NCBI RefSeq assembly: GCF_017302315.1
Contig: NZ_JAFLDT010000036.1
Location: 1-39,703, forward strand
Source of the DNA: Zoogloea sp.
Lineage (GTDB): Bacteria; Pseudomonadota; Gammaproteobacteria; Burkholderiales; Rhodocyclaceae
Length of the DNA: 39,703 nucleotides
Reading direction: 5' to 3'
A program made the translations under genes and the position numbers. Under the pieces are notes generated by a model. It searched no databases. It saw only the letters and a program-made list of their open reading frames with translations, and was not told the origin of the DNA. Numbering within the stretch: the stretch's first letter is position 1; every line of letters begins with the position of its first letter. Shown piece after piece: positions 1 through 7,858 of the stretch.

Positions 1-186
1 GGCCGGGGGGGGAGGCGGAGGTGCCACCACGGCGGCCGGCGAGGGCGCACTCACCAGTTCCACCTCGACGGCGTCGGGCAGGCGGTTCTGCCAGCGCACG
101 CCGTAGAACAGGAACATGCCAAGGGCGATGTGCACCCCGGCTGCCAGCGCCAGGGACGACCACTTGCCCCGCTCGTTGGCGGGCAT
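1..186 (-). CDS. tolA: TolA N-terminus (partial, runs off the window)
   Basis: First 62 codons of a minus-strand gene that continues beyond base 1. The translation begins MPANERGKWSSLALAAGVHI, runs through one membrane-spanning helix (about residues 10-27), then a short periplasmic stretch and a proline-rich run at the window edge. One N-terminal inner-membrane anchor followed by a long low-complexity periplasmic arm is the plan of TolA, which links the TolQR motor to Pal/TolB at the outer membrane. The start lies 8 bp after the tolR stop, so the genes are co-transcribed. The C-terminal domain is outside the window; TonB-like anchors look similar, but the tolQR context favours TolA. Confidence 0.85.
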   Translation of the reverse strand, partial: MPANERGKWSSLALAAGVHIALGMFLFYGVRWQNRLPDAVEVELVSAPSPAAVVAPPPPPPA

Positions 187-194
187 GGCTGGGT

Positions 195-608
195 TCATCG
201 GGAGGACTTGCCGACCTGCGTCTGCAGGCCGACCTTATTCACACCCGCGTTGCGCAGGTCGTTGAGGGTGTTCATCACCAGCTCGTACTTGACGTTCTTG
301 TCGGCAGCGATGATCACCGACTGGCCCGGGTTGGCGGATACGGCGGACTGCACCTCACTGATCAGGTCCTTGCGGTTGAGGGCCTTCTCGGGTGAGCCGC
401 TGGTCTGGCGCAGGGCCAGCCCGCCATCGGGCTTGACCTGCACCACCATGGCGTCGGTGGGCGGAGCCGGAACCTTGTCCACACTGGGCAGGTTGACCGA
501 GCCGGACTGGATCATCGGCGCGGTGACCATGAAGATCACGAGGAGCACCAGCATCACGTCGATGTAAGGCACGACGTTGATCTGGTTCATCAGGCGGCGT
601 TGGCGCAT
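195..608 (-). CDS. tolR: TolR, Tol-Pal proton-channel subunit
   Basis: ExbD/TolR family protein of 137 aa. A short basic N-terminus (MRQRRLMNQINVVPYIDVML) leads into a single membrane helix carrying the conserved proton-path aspartate (D17 in YIDVML), followed by a periplasmic ExbD-type domain. With TolQ it forms the proton-driven inner-membrane motor that energises TolA for outer-membrane constriction at division. Length is typical. It sits 16 bp after tolQ and 8 bp before tolA; a modest GGAG lies about 10 nt before the ATG. The tol order separates it from ExbD. Confidence 0.93.
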   Translation of the reverse strand: MRQRRLMNQINVVPYIDVMLVLLVIFMVTAPMIQSGSVNLPSVDKVPAPPTDAMVVQVKPDGGLALRQTSGSPEKALNRKDLISEVQSAVSANPGQSVIIAADKNVKYELVMNTLNDLRNAGVNKVGLQTQVGKSSR

Positions 609-624
609 GGCGGCGGGGCTCCGG

Positions 625-1299
625 TCAGCGCAGCTGGCGCTGGAGGATGTTCAGGAACTCCTCGGTGAAGCTCTCGAAGCGGATGGCGATGCGGTCGATG
701 TCGTGGGCGAAGCGGTTGTAGGCCACCACCGCCGGAATTGCCGCGAACAGGCCGATGGCCGTCGCCACCAGCGCTTCGGCAATGCCGGGGGCGACGTGGG
801 CGAGGGTGGCGGAGCCCACGTTGGAGAGGCCGCGGAAGGCGTTCATGATGCCCCACACGGTACCGAACAGGCCCACATAGGGGGAGACCGAGCCGACGGA
901 GGCGAGGAAGGCCAGGTGGGCTTCCAGGTCGTCCACCTCCCGCTGATAGGTGGCGCGCATGGCGCGGCGGGCGCCGTCCATCACGGCGCCGTGGTCGAGG
1001 CTCTTGCCGCGCAGCTTGGCGAACTCCCGGTAGCCGGCTTCGAAGATGCGCTCCATGCCGGCGGCTTCATGGCGGCTGGTGGCGGCGCTCTGGTAGAGGG
1101 CGTTCAGGTCGCCGCCGCTCCAGAAGTCGCGTTCGAAGAGGTCGGTCTTCTTCTTGGCGTCGCGGATGGCGAACCATTTGCGGAAGATCCAGTACCAGGA
1201 CATGAAGGATACGGTGCCCAGCAGGGCCATCACCAGCTTGACCAGCAGGCTGGCATTGGCGATCAGGGACAGTATGGAGAGATCTTCGGTGACGTTCAT
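625..1299 (-). CDS. tolQ: TolQ, Tol-Pal motor subunit
   Basis: MotA/TolQ/ExbB family protein of 224 aa with three predicted membrane helices: one near the N-terminus (about 12-36) and two near residues 130-152 and 170-192. The conserved block around SVSPYVGLFGTVWGIMNAF and the following IAEALVATAIGLFAAIPAV segment are the family signature. It builds the pentameric stator-like channel around the TolR dimer. It starts 4 bp after the ybgC stop and precedes tolR, the standard ybgC-tolQ-tolR-tolA order. Confidence 0.94.
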   Translation of the reverse strand: MNVTEDLSILSLIANASLLVKLVMALLGTVSFMSWYWIFRKWFAIRDAKKKTDLFERDFWSGGDLNALYQSAATSRHEAAGMERIFEAGYREFAKLRGKSLDHGAVMDGARRAMRATYQREVDDLEAHLAFLASVGSVSPYVGLFGTVWGIMNAFRGLSNVGSATLAHVAPGIAEALVATAIGLFAAIPAVVAYNRFAHDIDRIAIRFESFTEEFLNILQRQLR

Positions 1300-1303
1300 C
1301 GGA

Positions 1304-1744
1304 TTAAACCAGGGTGGCGAACTGTGCGCGCACAGCGGGGGGGATCGGGGTGGCCTTGCGGGAGCCCAGGCCGACGCAGGCGATGGTGATCAGCGCCTCG
1401 AAGATGATCTGGCTGCCGCGGAGGATCTTCTGGGCGAAAACAAGGCTGGCCCTGCCGAGGCGTTCGAGGGTGGTGATGACTTCAAGCTGGTCATCCAGCA
1501 CCGCTGCCTGCAGGTAGTCGGCCTGCACGGCCCGCACGACAAATACGATATGCTGCTCGGCAGCCAGACGCTGCTGCCCGAAGCCGACCGCGCGCAGCCA
1601 GTCGGTGCGGGCCCGTTCGCAGAACTTGAGATAGTTGGCGTAGTACACGACGCCAGCGGCGTCCGTGTCTTCATAATAGACCCGGACGGGTAGTGCAAAG
1701 AACGGTTTGCTCTCGGCTGGTGCGGGATGATTCGATGCATGCAT
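1304..1744 (-). CDS. ybgC: YbgC acyl-CoA thioesterase of the tol-pal operon
   Basis: Hotdog-fold acyl-CoA thioesterase of 146 aa. The family motif VYYEDTDAAGVVYYANYLKF spans about residues 22-41; D28 matches the catalytic aspartate of 4-hydroxybenzoyl-CoA-thioesterase-like enzymes. YbgC hydrolyses acyl-CoA/ACP thioesters and is associated with phospholipid synthesis at the inner membrane. It is the first gene of the tol operon and is transcribed away from dksA. The ATG at 1744 gives a short polar extension before the hotdog core; a start a few codons downstream cannot be excluded. Confidence 0.92.
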   Translation of the reverse strand: MHASNHPAPAESKPFFALPVRVYYEDTDAAGVVYYANYLKFCERARTDWLRAVGFGQQRLAAEQHIVFVVRAVQADYLQAAVLDDQLEVITTLERLGRASLVFAQKILRGSQIIFEALITIACVGLGSRKATPIPPAVRAQFATLV

Positions 1745-2053
1745 CGCAACATTTTACAGTACGACCCCCCTCTTCCGAAGTCCAGGACTTTATTCAGTGT
1801 TTCAGAATGTTGGGCTCGATGCTCAGGTTTGCGGGCGGGACGTTGTAATTGCAGCGATCCTGTGCATAGAATCGCGGCCTTGAGCGCAGGCTGGTGCGTT
1901 TCGTGCATAGTTCCGGAGAACGGATGCACGCGTGCCGCAATGCGGTTTGCGGCAAAATGCCCCAGCGGGGCTTGTAAGAGTCGAGAAACCGGCGGAAAGC
2001 AGGGTCGGGCAGGGTCCAGGTGCCCGACATTCGATTCATGGGAGGAATGAGAC
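1745..2053. other. Divergent intergenic region ybgC / dksA
   Basis: A 309-bp non-coding stretch between divergently transcribed ybgC and dksA that must hold both promoters. One plausible plus-strand sigma-70 promoter is listed separately. A strong GGAGG at 2041-2045 stands 8 nt before the dksA ATG. I saw no convincing RNA gene and no good match to a Zur-type palindrome. Confidence 0.6.
1843..1872 (+). promoter_or_regulatory. Candidate sigma-70 promoter for dksA
   Basis: TTGTAA (1843-1848) and TAGAAT (1867-1872) are separated by 18 bp. The -10 matches the consensus at 5 of 6 positions and the -35 at 4 of 6. It would give a leader of roughly 175 nt before dksA. Found by eye only. Confidence 0.35.
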
Positions 2054-2488
2054 ATGGTTGCAACCACGACAAGCAATGAGAAGCTGCTGACCGAAGCGGA
2101 AATTCTGGCCATGCCGGAGGACGATTACATGAATCCGGCCCAGCTGGAGTTCTTTCGTATCCGCCTGACCAGAATGCGTGACGAGTTGCTGGAGAATGCC
2201 GCCAGCACGGGCGCCAACCTTCGTGAGAACGAGCTGGTTGCCGATCCGGCCGATCGCGCGACGGTGGAGGAGGAACACGCTCTCGAACTGCGCGTGCGGG
2301 ATCGGGAGCGCAAGCTGCTCAAGAAGATCGATGAGGCCCTGACGCGCATTGCCCAGGGTGAGTATGGCTGGTGTGAGGAAACGGGCGACCCGATCGGCAT
2401 CGGCCGCCTGCTGGCCCGCCCCACGGCAACGCTCTCCATCGACGCTCAAGAGCGTCGTGAACGTACCCAGAAGCTGTACGGGGAGTAA
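2054..2488 (+). CDS. dksA: DksA-family RNA polymerase regulator, zinc-finger-poor type
   Basis: Secondary-channel transcription factor acting with ppGpp on rRNA and amino-acid promoters; 144 aa. The coiled-coil tip carries the essential acidic pair in DPADRATVEEE (D64, D67), followed by the conserved ELRVRDRERKLLKKI segment. The C-terminal globular motif reads C107-x2-T110-x17-S128-x2-A131, so three of the four zinc-ligand cysteines are replaced. This is the pattern described for the zinc-independent DksA2 of Pseudomonas, although many betaproteobacterial main DksA proteins look similar. A strong GGAGG precedes the ATG. It lies directly upstream of a CobW-family GTPase and a metal ABC importer. 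Confidence 0.93.
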   Translation: MVATTTSNEKLLTEAEILAMPEDDYMNPAQLEFFRIRLTRMRDELLENAASTGANLRENELVADPADRATVEEEHALELRVRDRERKLLKKIDEALTRIAQGEYGWCEETGDPIGIGRLLARPTATLSIDAQERRERTQKLYGE

Positions 2489-2522
2489 TCCCTCCGGCTC
2501 CGCCGGGACGGCTACTCATTCC

Positions 2523-3590
2523 ATGATCGCCCCGGCGCAGCGCATTCCCGTCTCCTTGCTGACCGGCTTTCTCGGGGCAGGAAAGACAACTGTCCTTAAC
2601 CACCTGCTGCGTCGGCCCGAGCTGGCAGGCACCGTGGTCCTGATGAACGAGTTCGGTGCGGTGCCGATCGATCATCTTCTTGTCGAGAACATCGACGAGA
2701 ACCTCGTTCTCCTCGAATCCGGCTGTCTGTGCTGTACCGTCCGCGGCGATCTGGCCCGGACACTCCGCGATCTCTTCATGCGGCGCCTGCGCCGCGATCT
2801 GCCTGCCCTCTCGCGGATCGTCATCGAAACCTCCGGCCTGGCCGATCCTGCGCCGGTGCTCTTCACCCTCATGCAGGATTTCTTCATCGCCGAGCGTTTC
2901 CGCCTGGACGGAGTGATCACGGTGGTGGATGCCGTGTTCGGCACCCGCCAGCTTGCGAGCCGCCCGGAAGCGGTCAAGCAGGTGGCGACGGCAGACCGTC
3001 TGCTCATCACCAAGTGCGATCAGGCCAGCCGCCTGGCGCTGGAGGGCTTGGAGGCACAGCTTCGCCGCCTCAATCCCGGGGCACCGCAGCAGCAGGTGAA
3101 AGAGGGTGTTGTCGCCCCGGAGACCGTTCTTGATTGCGGTCTGTGGAATCCCAGCCGCAAGAGTGCCGATGTCGTGCGCTGGCTGGCCGATGAAGCCGTG
3201 GCCGCGCAGGCGGCGCTTCATCCCTACGCCCCGCGGTCACGCGGCTCGGCAGGGGCCATCGACCGTCACGACGCATCGGTCCATGCCTTCGTGGTGCGCT
3301 TCGATGCGCCGGTATCCTGGGGCGATTTCTCCTCCGCCCTCGACCTCTTGCAGAGCGTGAAGGGCGAGCACCTGCTGAGGGTGAAGGGTATCGTCCATGT
3401 CCGGGGCGAGGAGCGGCCTCGGGTGGTCCAGTGCGTGCACCACCTCCGCTATCCCGATGCGGCCCTACCGGCCTGGCCGGATGAAGTGCGTAGCACCCGC
3501 CTGGTGTTCATTGTCCGTGAGCTGTCGCGGGAGGTGGTCGATCAGGCCTTCGCCTGTTTCTGCCCGGTCGTTCCGGTGTGTGCCGCATGA
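2523..3590 (+). CDS. CobW/COG0523-family metal-chaperone GTPase
   Basis: G3E-family P-loop GTPase of 355 aa. Walker A is GFLGAGKTT (15-23), switch regions include MNEFGAVPID, the metal-binding CxCC motif is GCLCC (C68, C70, C71), Walker B-like segment is VIETSGLADP and the guanine motif is TKCD. A CobW C-terminal domain follows. Family members insert or traffic zinc or other metals and often act under zinc limitation. The ATG at 2523 follows dksA by 34 bp; longer upstream reading would overlap dksA and is unlikely. The stop overlaps the next start (ATGA). The genes that follow (DUF2946, barrel, metal ABC importer) suggest zinc homeostasis rather than cobalamin synthesis. Confidence 0.88.
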   Translation: MIAPAQRIPVSLLTGFLGAGKTTVLNHLLRRPELAGTVVLMNEFGAVPIDHLLVENIDENLVLLESGCLCCTVRGDLARTLRDLFMRRLRRDLPALSRIVIETSGLADPAPVLFTLMQDFFIAERFRLDGVITVVDAVFGTRQLASRPEAVKQVATADRLLITKCDQASRLALEGLEAQLRRLNPGAPQQQVKEGVVAPETVLDCGLWNPSRKSADVVRWLADEAVAAQAALHPYAPRSRGSAGAIDRHDASVHAFVVRFDAPVSWGDFSSALDLLQSVKGEHLLRVKGIVHVRGEERPRVVQCVHHLRYPDAALPAWPDEVRSTRLVFIVRELSREVVDQAFACFCPVVPVCAA

Positions 3591-3946
3591 GGCTGTCAGC
3601 CCGTTCCTTGTACCTGCTGCGCAGTGCGCTGGCTGTGCTGCTGGTGTGTGCGCAGGTCTTTGCCACGGCCCATGCTGTCGGTCATCTGGGCGACCTGGCC
3701 ACCCTGGCGCGGGCCGAGGACGTCGCGCGCCAGGCGACACCGGATGGCGGCGTGCCCGCGGCCGAGCGCCACGACGCCTGCCTGCTGTGCCTGGCGGCGG
3801 CGGATCTGGGCGCGATGTTGCCGTCGGCGTTTCCGGTGCTGGCCGTCCAGGGTGTGCCCGCAGCCTTGCCGACGGGCCCCGAGCTTGTCCCCGGCGCACT
3901 GCGCCTGCCCCGGCCCCAGGCCAGGGGCCCTCCTGCATCTCCCTGA
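3587..3946 (+). CDS. DUF2946-like secreted protein
   Basis: Small exported protein of 119 aa. The N-terminus MRLSARSLYLLRSALAVLLV and the following AQVFATAHA look like a signal peptide or single membrane anchor. A central AERHDACLLCLAAADL segment has the His and CxxC arrangement typical of DUF2946 proteins, often found near copper or other metal genes. The ATG overlaps the GTPase stop by ATGA, indicating translational coupling; a GTG three codons earlier is possible but less attractive. Function unknown. A role in periplasmic metal handling is inferred from the cysteine pair and the neighbours. Confidence 0.68.
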   Translation: MRLSARSLYLLRSALAVLLVCAQVFATAHAVGHLGDLATLARAEDVARQATPDGGVPAAERHDACLLCLAAADLGAMLPSAFPVLAVQGVPAALPTGPELVPGALRLPRPQARGPPASP

Positions 3947-4029
3947 TCCCGTCCCCGTTGTGAACACCGGTGCCGGCTTCGCCCGCACCGCGTCCCCCGT
4001 TTCCGGACCGATCCCAGGAGATCCGAGCC

Positions 4030-5487
4030 ATGTCATTCCTTCGTCCCGGCGCGCTTTGCGTCGCCCTCGCTGCCGCCTTCCCGGCGGTCGCCACCGCGGC
4101 TTCCGATGCCGACCTGAAGCAACTCCGCCAGCAGATCAAGGAGCTGCGTGATTCCTACCAGCAGCGCATCGAAGCCCTTGAGCGTCGTCTGGCTGAAACC
4201 GAACAGCGTGCTGCCGGTGCTGCCACCGCTGCGGCCGCCGCCGGTTCCACCGCTACCAGTGCGGTCCAGTCGGTGGCCAAGGCCGAGGCCCAAGCCGCCG
4301 AGGCCCAGGCTGCGGCAGCCAGCGTGGCTCGCCGACCCGTGTCGGAGAGCGCCTTCAATCCTTCCGTATCCCTGATCATCGACAGCAAGTTCACCCGCTT
4401 CCAGCGTGATCCGTCCGCCTACCGCATCGACGGCTTCATCCCCTCGGGCGGTGAGGTCGGCCCCCCGCGCAAGGGCTTCTCCCTCGGCGAGTCCGAACTG
4501 GCCTTCTCGGCCAACGTGGATCACCTGTTCCGCGCCAACGCCCGCTTCGCGCTGGCCGAGGATGACGGAGAGGGGGTGGTCGAGGTCGAGGAAGTGAATG
4601 TGGAAACCCTGGGTCTGTCCTCGGGCCTCAAGGTGAAGGCCGGGCGCTTCCTGTCCGGCGTTGGCTACCTCAACCAGCAGCACCCCCACGAGTGGGACTT
4701 TACCGACGCGCCGCTGGCCTACAAGGCTTTCTTCGGGCCGCGACTGCAGAACGACGGTGTCCAGCTACGTTGGGTCGCTCCTACCGATCTTTTCCTTGAA
4801 TTCGGTGCGGAAGTGGCCAGCGGTCAGAAATTCCCGGCGGCGGAGCGCAATCGCAATGGAGCCGGTTTGTGGACGGCCTTCGCCCATCTTGGCGGTGATA
4901 TCGGTGCCTCGTCCGCGTGGCAGGTGGGCTTGTCCCACGTGCGCGCCAATCCGCGGGAACGGGGCTTCGAGGACGGCGCCGATGCGGCAGGCACGCCCCT
5001 CGCGCACAGCTTTTCGGGGCGCAGTCAGACCTGGATCGCCGATTTCGTCTACAAGTGGGCCCCCAACGGCAACAGCAGCGTGACCAACCTGAAGGTGCAG
5101 GGTGAGTACTTCCAGCGACGCGAGACCGGTGACCTGAACTACGACGTGGGTGGTCTTGCTGAAGCCACTTCAGCGGCCCGGTTCCGTCAGTCCGGCAGCT
5201 ATCTGCAGGCCGTCTATCAGTTCATGCCGCACTGGCGTGTGGGGGTGCGTGGCGACTGGCTGCGCAGCGGCACCGCCGATCTGGGTGGTCTGGATCCGGC
5301 GGGCCTTCCCCTCCTGGCAGCCTACAACCCCAGTCGTCAGTCGGCCATGGTCGATTGGTCTCCGTCGGAGTTCTCGCGTCTGCGTCTGCAACTGGCCCGC
5401 GACAAGTCCCGCAACGGGGAGAGCGACAACCAGGTCTGGCTGCAATACATCATGAGTCTCGGCGCCCACGGCGCCCACAAGTTCTGA
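4030..5487 (+). CDS. Outer-membrane barrel protein of the metal-uptake cluster
   Basis: 485 aa. A signal peptide (about 1-24, ending AAFPAVATA) is followed by a coiled coil (about 25-65, DLKQLRQQIKELRDSYQQRI), an Ala/Glu-rich linker, and from about residue 108 a series of amphipathic strands ending in a terminal phenylalanine (GAHGAHKF), the BAM recognition feature of outer-membrane barrels. I see no TonB-box or plug domain. Position between a CobW GTPase/DUF2946 pair and an ABC metal importer suggests an outer-membrane pore for zinc or another metal; this is inference from context. The ATG at 4030 has an AGGAG about 10 nt upstream and gives the signal peptide. Confidence 0.75.
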   Translation: MSFLRPGALCVALAAAFPAVATAASDADLKQLRQQIKELRDSYQQRIEALERRLAETEQRAAGAATAAAAAGSTATSAVQSVAKAEAQAAEAQAAAASVARRPVSESAFNPSVSLIIDSKFTRFQRDPSAYRIDGFIPSGGEVGPPRKGFSLGESELAFSANVDHLFRANARFALAEDDGEGVVEVEEVNVETLGLSSGLKVKAGRFLSGVGYLNQQHPHEWDFTDAPLAYKAFFGPRLQNDGVQLRWVAPTDLFLEFGAEVASGQKFPAAERNRNGAGLWTAFAHLGGDIGASSAWQVGLSHVRANPRERGFEDGADAAGTPLAHSFSGRSQTWIADFVYKWAPNGNSSVTNLKVQGEYFQRRETGDLNYDVGGLAEATSAARFRQSGSYLQAVYQFMPHWRVGVRGDWLRSGTADLGGLDPAGLPLLAAYNPSRQSAMVDWSPSEFSRLRLQLARDKSRNGESDNQVWLQYIMSLGAHGAHKF

Positions 5488-5498
5488 GGAATCCGTTC

Positions 5499-6407
5499 AT
5501 GTACTCCAAACTGATGTTCCATCTTGCCGCGCTGGTCCTCGCGGTACTCGCCCTGCCCGCTGCGGCAGCCCTCAACGTCTTTGCCACGGTGCCCGAATGG
5601 GCCGCGCTGGCGAAGGAGATCGGCGGCGAACGGGTCCAGGTCTTCTCCGCCACCAATGCCCTCCAGGATCCCCATCGCATTGAGGCCAAGCCCTCCCTGA
5701 TCGCCCGCGCCCGGGCAAGTCAGCTGGTGGTTGCCACGGGTGCCGATCTGGAGATCGGCTGGTTGCCCGTGGTGCTGCGGGAGTCGGGCAATGCCGCCAT
5801 CCAGCCCGGTCAGCCGGCTTACTTCGAGGCCGCCAGTGCAGTGCGCCTGATCGAGGTGCCGGCCCGTCTGGACCGGGCCGACGGGGACGTCCATCCCGGC
5901 GGCAATCCCCATATCCAGACCGATCCGCGTAACGTTCTCAAGGTGGCAGAGGCCCTGGCTGGCCGGATGAGTCGCGTTGATCCCGCCGGTGCGGGCGCGT
6001 ACAGCGCCAACCTTGCCCGCTTCAGCGAGCGCTGGAAAGTGGCCATGGTCCGCTGGGAGCAGGCTGCCGCACCCTTGCGGGGTGTGCCCGTGTGGGTCCA
6101 GCACCGTTCCTTTGCCTACATGGCCGACTGGCTGGGCATCAAGGAGCTGGGTGCGCTCGAACCCAAGCCGGGGGTTGAGCCGGGCAGTGCCCATCTGGCC
6201 GGGCTGCTGGAGCGCCAGAAGGCAACGCCGGCCCGGATGATCCTGCGTGCCGCCTACTCCCGCCCGACGGCATCCGATTGGCTCGGGGATCGGGCCGGTA
6301 TCCCGGTGGTCGTCCTGCCCTTCACCGTGGGAGGCAGCCCCACTGCGGCCGATCTGGTGAGTTTTTTTGACGATACCGTGCAGCGTCTGCTGGGCGGGCT
6401 CAGGTAA
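5499..6407 (+). CDS. znuA: ZnuA-like periplasmic metal-binding protein
   Basis: Cluster A-I metal ABC-transporter substrate-binding protein of 302 aa. Signal peptide about 1-23, then the fold with histidines at expected ligand positions: H59 in QDPHRIEAKPS, H138 in GGNPHIQTDP, H202 in WVQHRSFAYMADWLG. The His/Asp-rich loop of many zinc-specific ZnuA proteins is absent, so manganese or another metal is possible. Start 11 bp after the barrel gene with GAGG upstream; the stop is immediately followed by the ATPase gene. Binds metal in the periplasm and delivers it to the permease. Confidence 0.82.
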   Translation: MYSKLMFHLAALVLAVLALPAAAALNVFATVPEWAALAKEIGGERVQVFSATNALQDPHRIEAKPSLIARARASQLVVATGADLEIGWLPVVLRESGNAAIQPGQPAYFEAASAVRLIEVPARLDRADGDVHPGGNPHIQTDPRNVLKVAEALAGRMSRVDPAGAGAYSANLARFSERWKVAMVRWEQAAAPLRGVPVWVQHRSFAYMADWLGIKELGALEPKPGVEPGSAHLAGLLERQKATPARMILRAAYSRPTASDWLGDRAGIPVVVLPFTVGGSPTAADLVSFFDDTVQRLLGGLR

Positions 6408-6413
6408 GTGGTG

Positions 6414-6983
6414 ATGGAAGAGGTTCTGCTCCGCGCGACCGGGCTGGTGGCGGGCTATGACCTTCCCGTGGCCGGCCCGCTGGATTTTGACTTGCGCCGG
6501 GGCGAGATCCTCGGACTTGCCGGCCCCAATGGTGCCGGCAAGTCCACCTTGCTGAAGGCCCTGTGGGGTGGGGTGACGGTGTTTGGCGGGCAGGTCGAGA
6601 AGGCGACGGGTCTGGCCATCTCCCACCAGGCCCAGGGTTTTGCCGATCTGCGCGGTGTGCCCCTTACCGGGCGGGAGCTGCTGGCCCTGACCGGCGCCTC
6701 GCCGGCCGGCTTGCCGCCCTGGCTGCTTGACCGTCTCGACTGGCGGCTGGATCGCCTCTCCGGTGGCCAGCTCCAGTTCCTGCGCCTGTGGGCCTGCCTG
6801 ACGGCCCAGGCGGACATCGTGCTGCTCGATGAACCCAGCAACAATCTCGACCGCGCGGGCGTGGACTACCTTGCGGACTGGCTCGCCCGGAGCCACGCGG
6901 ATCAGGGCTTCATCATCGTCTCCCACGATCTCGCGCTGATTGATCGGGTATGCACCCGGGTGATCCAGGTGGGGGCGATGTGA
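6414..6983 (+). CDS. znuC: Metal ABC transporter ATP-binding protein
   Basis: Compact ABC ATPase, 189 aa from ATG 6414 (GTG codons at 6408 and 6411 are alternatives). Walker A GPNGAGKST (37-45), signature LSGGQLQFLRLW, Walker B IVLLDEPSNNLD and H-loop IIVSHD are intact. It is shorter than typical ZnuC (about 230-250 aa), mainly at the C-terminus. It lies between a ZnuA-like binding protein and an ABC-3 permease, so it should power that importer on the cytoplasmic face. Confidence 0.83.
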   Translation: MEEVLLRATGLVAGYDLPVAGPLDFDLRRGEILGLAGPNGAGKSTLLKALWGGVTVFGGQVEKATGLAISHQAQGFADLRGVPLTGRELLALTGASPAGLPPWLLDRLDWRLDRLSGGQLQFLRLWACLTAQADIVLLDEPSNNLDRAGVDYLADWLARSHADQGFIIVSHDLALIDRVCTRVIQVGAM

Positions 6984-6996
6984 TGGAGTCTCGCCG

Positions 6997-7788
6997 ATGA
7001 ATCTCGATCTGCTTGTCGACCCCCTGTTTCGGGTGCCCTTCCTGACCGGGCTGCTGCTTGCCGGCCTGCTGCCCTTGATCGGCATGTACCTGCGTTTGCG
7101 TGGCGAGTGGCTGGCTGCCCTGGCCTTTGCCCAGATGGCCTCGGCGGGGGCGCTCCTGGCGATGGTGCTCGGCTGGCCGATGCTGGCCGGCGGAGCGATT
7201 GCCGCCCTGCTCGCATCCCTTGCCAAGGGGCTTGCGGCGGCGGCGGGCGCCAATGCCTATGCGTTGATGATGCTTCTGGCCTGGGGGGCGGGCGTGCTCC
7301 TCGTGGCCAATCATCCCCTTGCCGAGCAGGCGGGGCATGCCCTGTTCGATGGTCAGCTCTATTTCACCGGCGAGGGACACCTGCTGGCGGTTGCCCTCAT
7401 CTGTGCCGGGGTGCTTCCGGTGCTGGCGCGCCTCAACCGGTCACTGTTGCTCGCGCGTTTCTTTCCGGAATTTCACCAGGCCCGGGGGCTCGATGCGGGG
7501 CCCGGTCTGATGCTCTTCGATCTCCTGGCCGGCGTGGTGATCGCCCTCGCCACGGTCAGCATCGGGGTGATGGCTGCCTTCGCCCTGGTTTTCGTTCCTC
7601 CGCTGGTGGCCTACCGCTTCGGCCGTAGCTGGCGGGCTGGGCTCGGCCTGGCCGCAGCGATTGGTACGGCCGGATACACGGCTGCATTCGCCATTTCCCT
7701 CGCGTTCGACCAGCCGTTCGGTCCCGTTTGCGCGGTGTTTCTGGTTGTCATTTTCCTTGTCCCGGGTGTGAAATCCGACCGCTTGTAA
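6997..7788 (+). CDS. znuB: ABC-3 family metal transporter permease
   Basis: 263 aa, strongly hydrophobic with about eight membrane helices. Features of the ZnuB/ABC-3 family include a conserved central segment around FFPEFHQARGLDAG and the later GVMAAFALVFVPPLVAY helix. It would form the inner-membrane channel of the metal importer with the preceding ATPase and binding protein. Begins 13 bp after the ATPase stop. It is the last gene of the plus-strand metal block; the next gene has its own strong ribosome binding site. Confidence 0.84.
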   Translation: MNLDLLVDPLFRVPFLTGLLLAGLLPLIGMYLRLRGEWLAALAFAQMASAGALLAMVLGWPMLAGGAIAALLASLAKGLAAAAGANAYALMMLLAWGAGVLLVANHPLAEQAGHALFDGQLYFTGEGHLLAVALICAGVLPVLARLNRSLLLARFFPEFHQARGLDAGPGLMLFDLLAGVVIALATVSIGVMAAFALVFVPPLVAYRFGRSWRAGLGLAAAIGTAGYTAAFAISLAFDQPFGPVCAVFLVVIFLVPGVKSDRL

Positions 7789-7858
7789 ATCAGCCTGCAC
7801 AAGCTTTGTAGAGTGATATCCTGTCTAATTCCGGAACATGACAAAAGGAGGGATAGGA

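Noticed and set aside
1745-2053. Possible Zur box upstream of dksA; TGTAATTGCA near 1845 is a near-palindrome.
   Set aside because: It is too short and too unlike known Zur sites; no other metal-regulator palindrome was seen here or before the importer genes.
5337-7253. A 638-codon minus-strand frame across the metal-transport genes.
   Set aside because: It lies opposite the binding-protein, ATPase and permease genes, all of which have intact motifs, and shows no recognisable domain.
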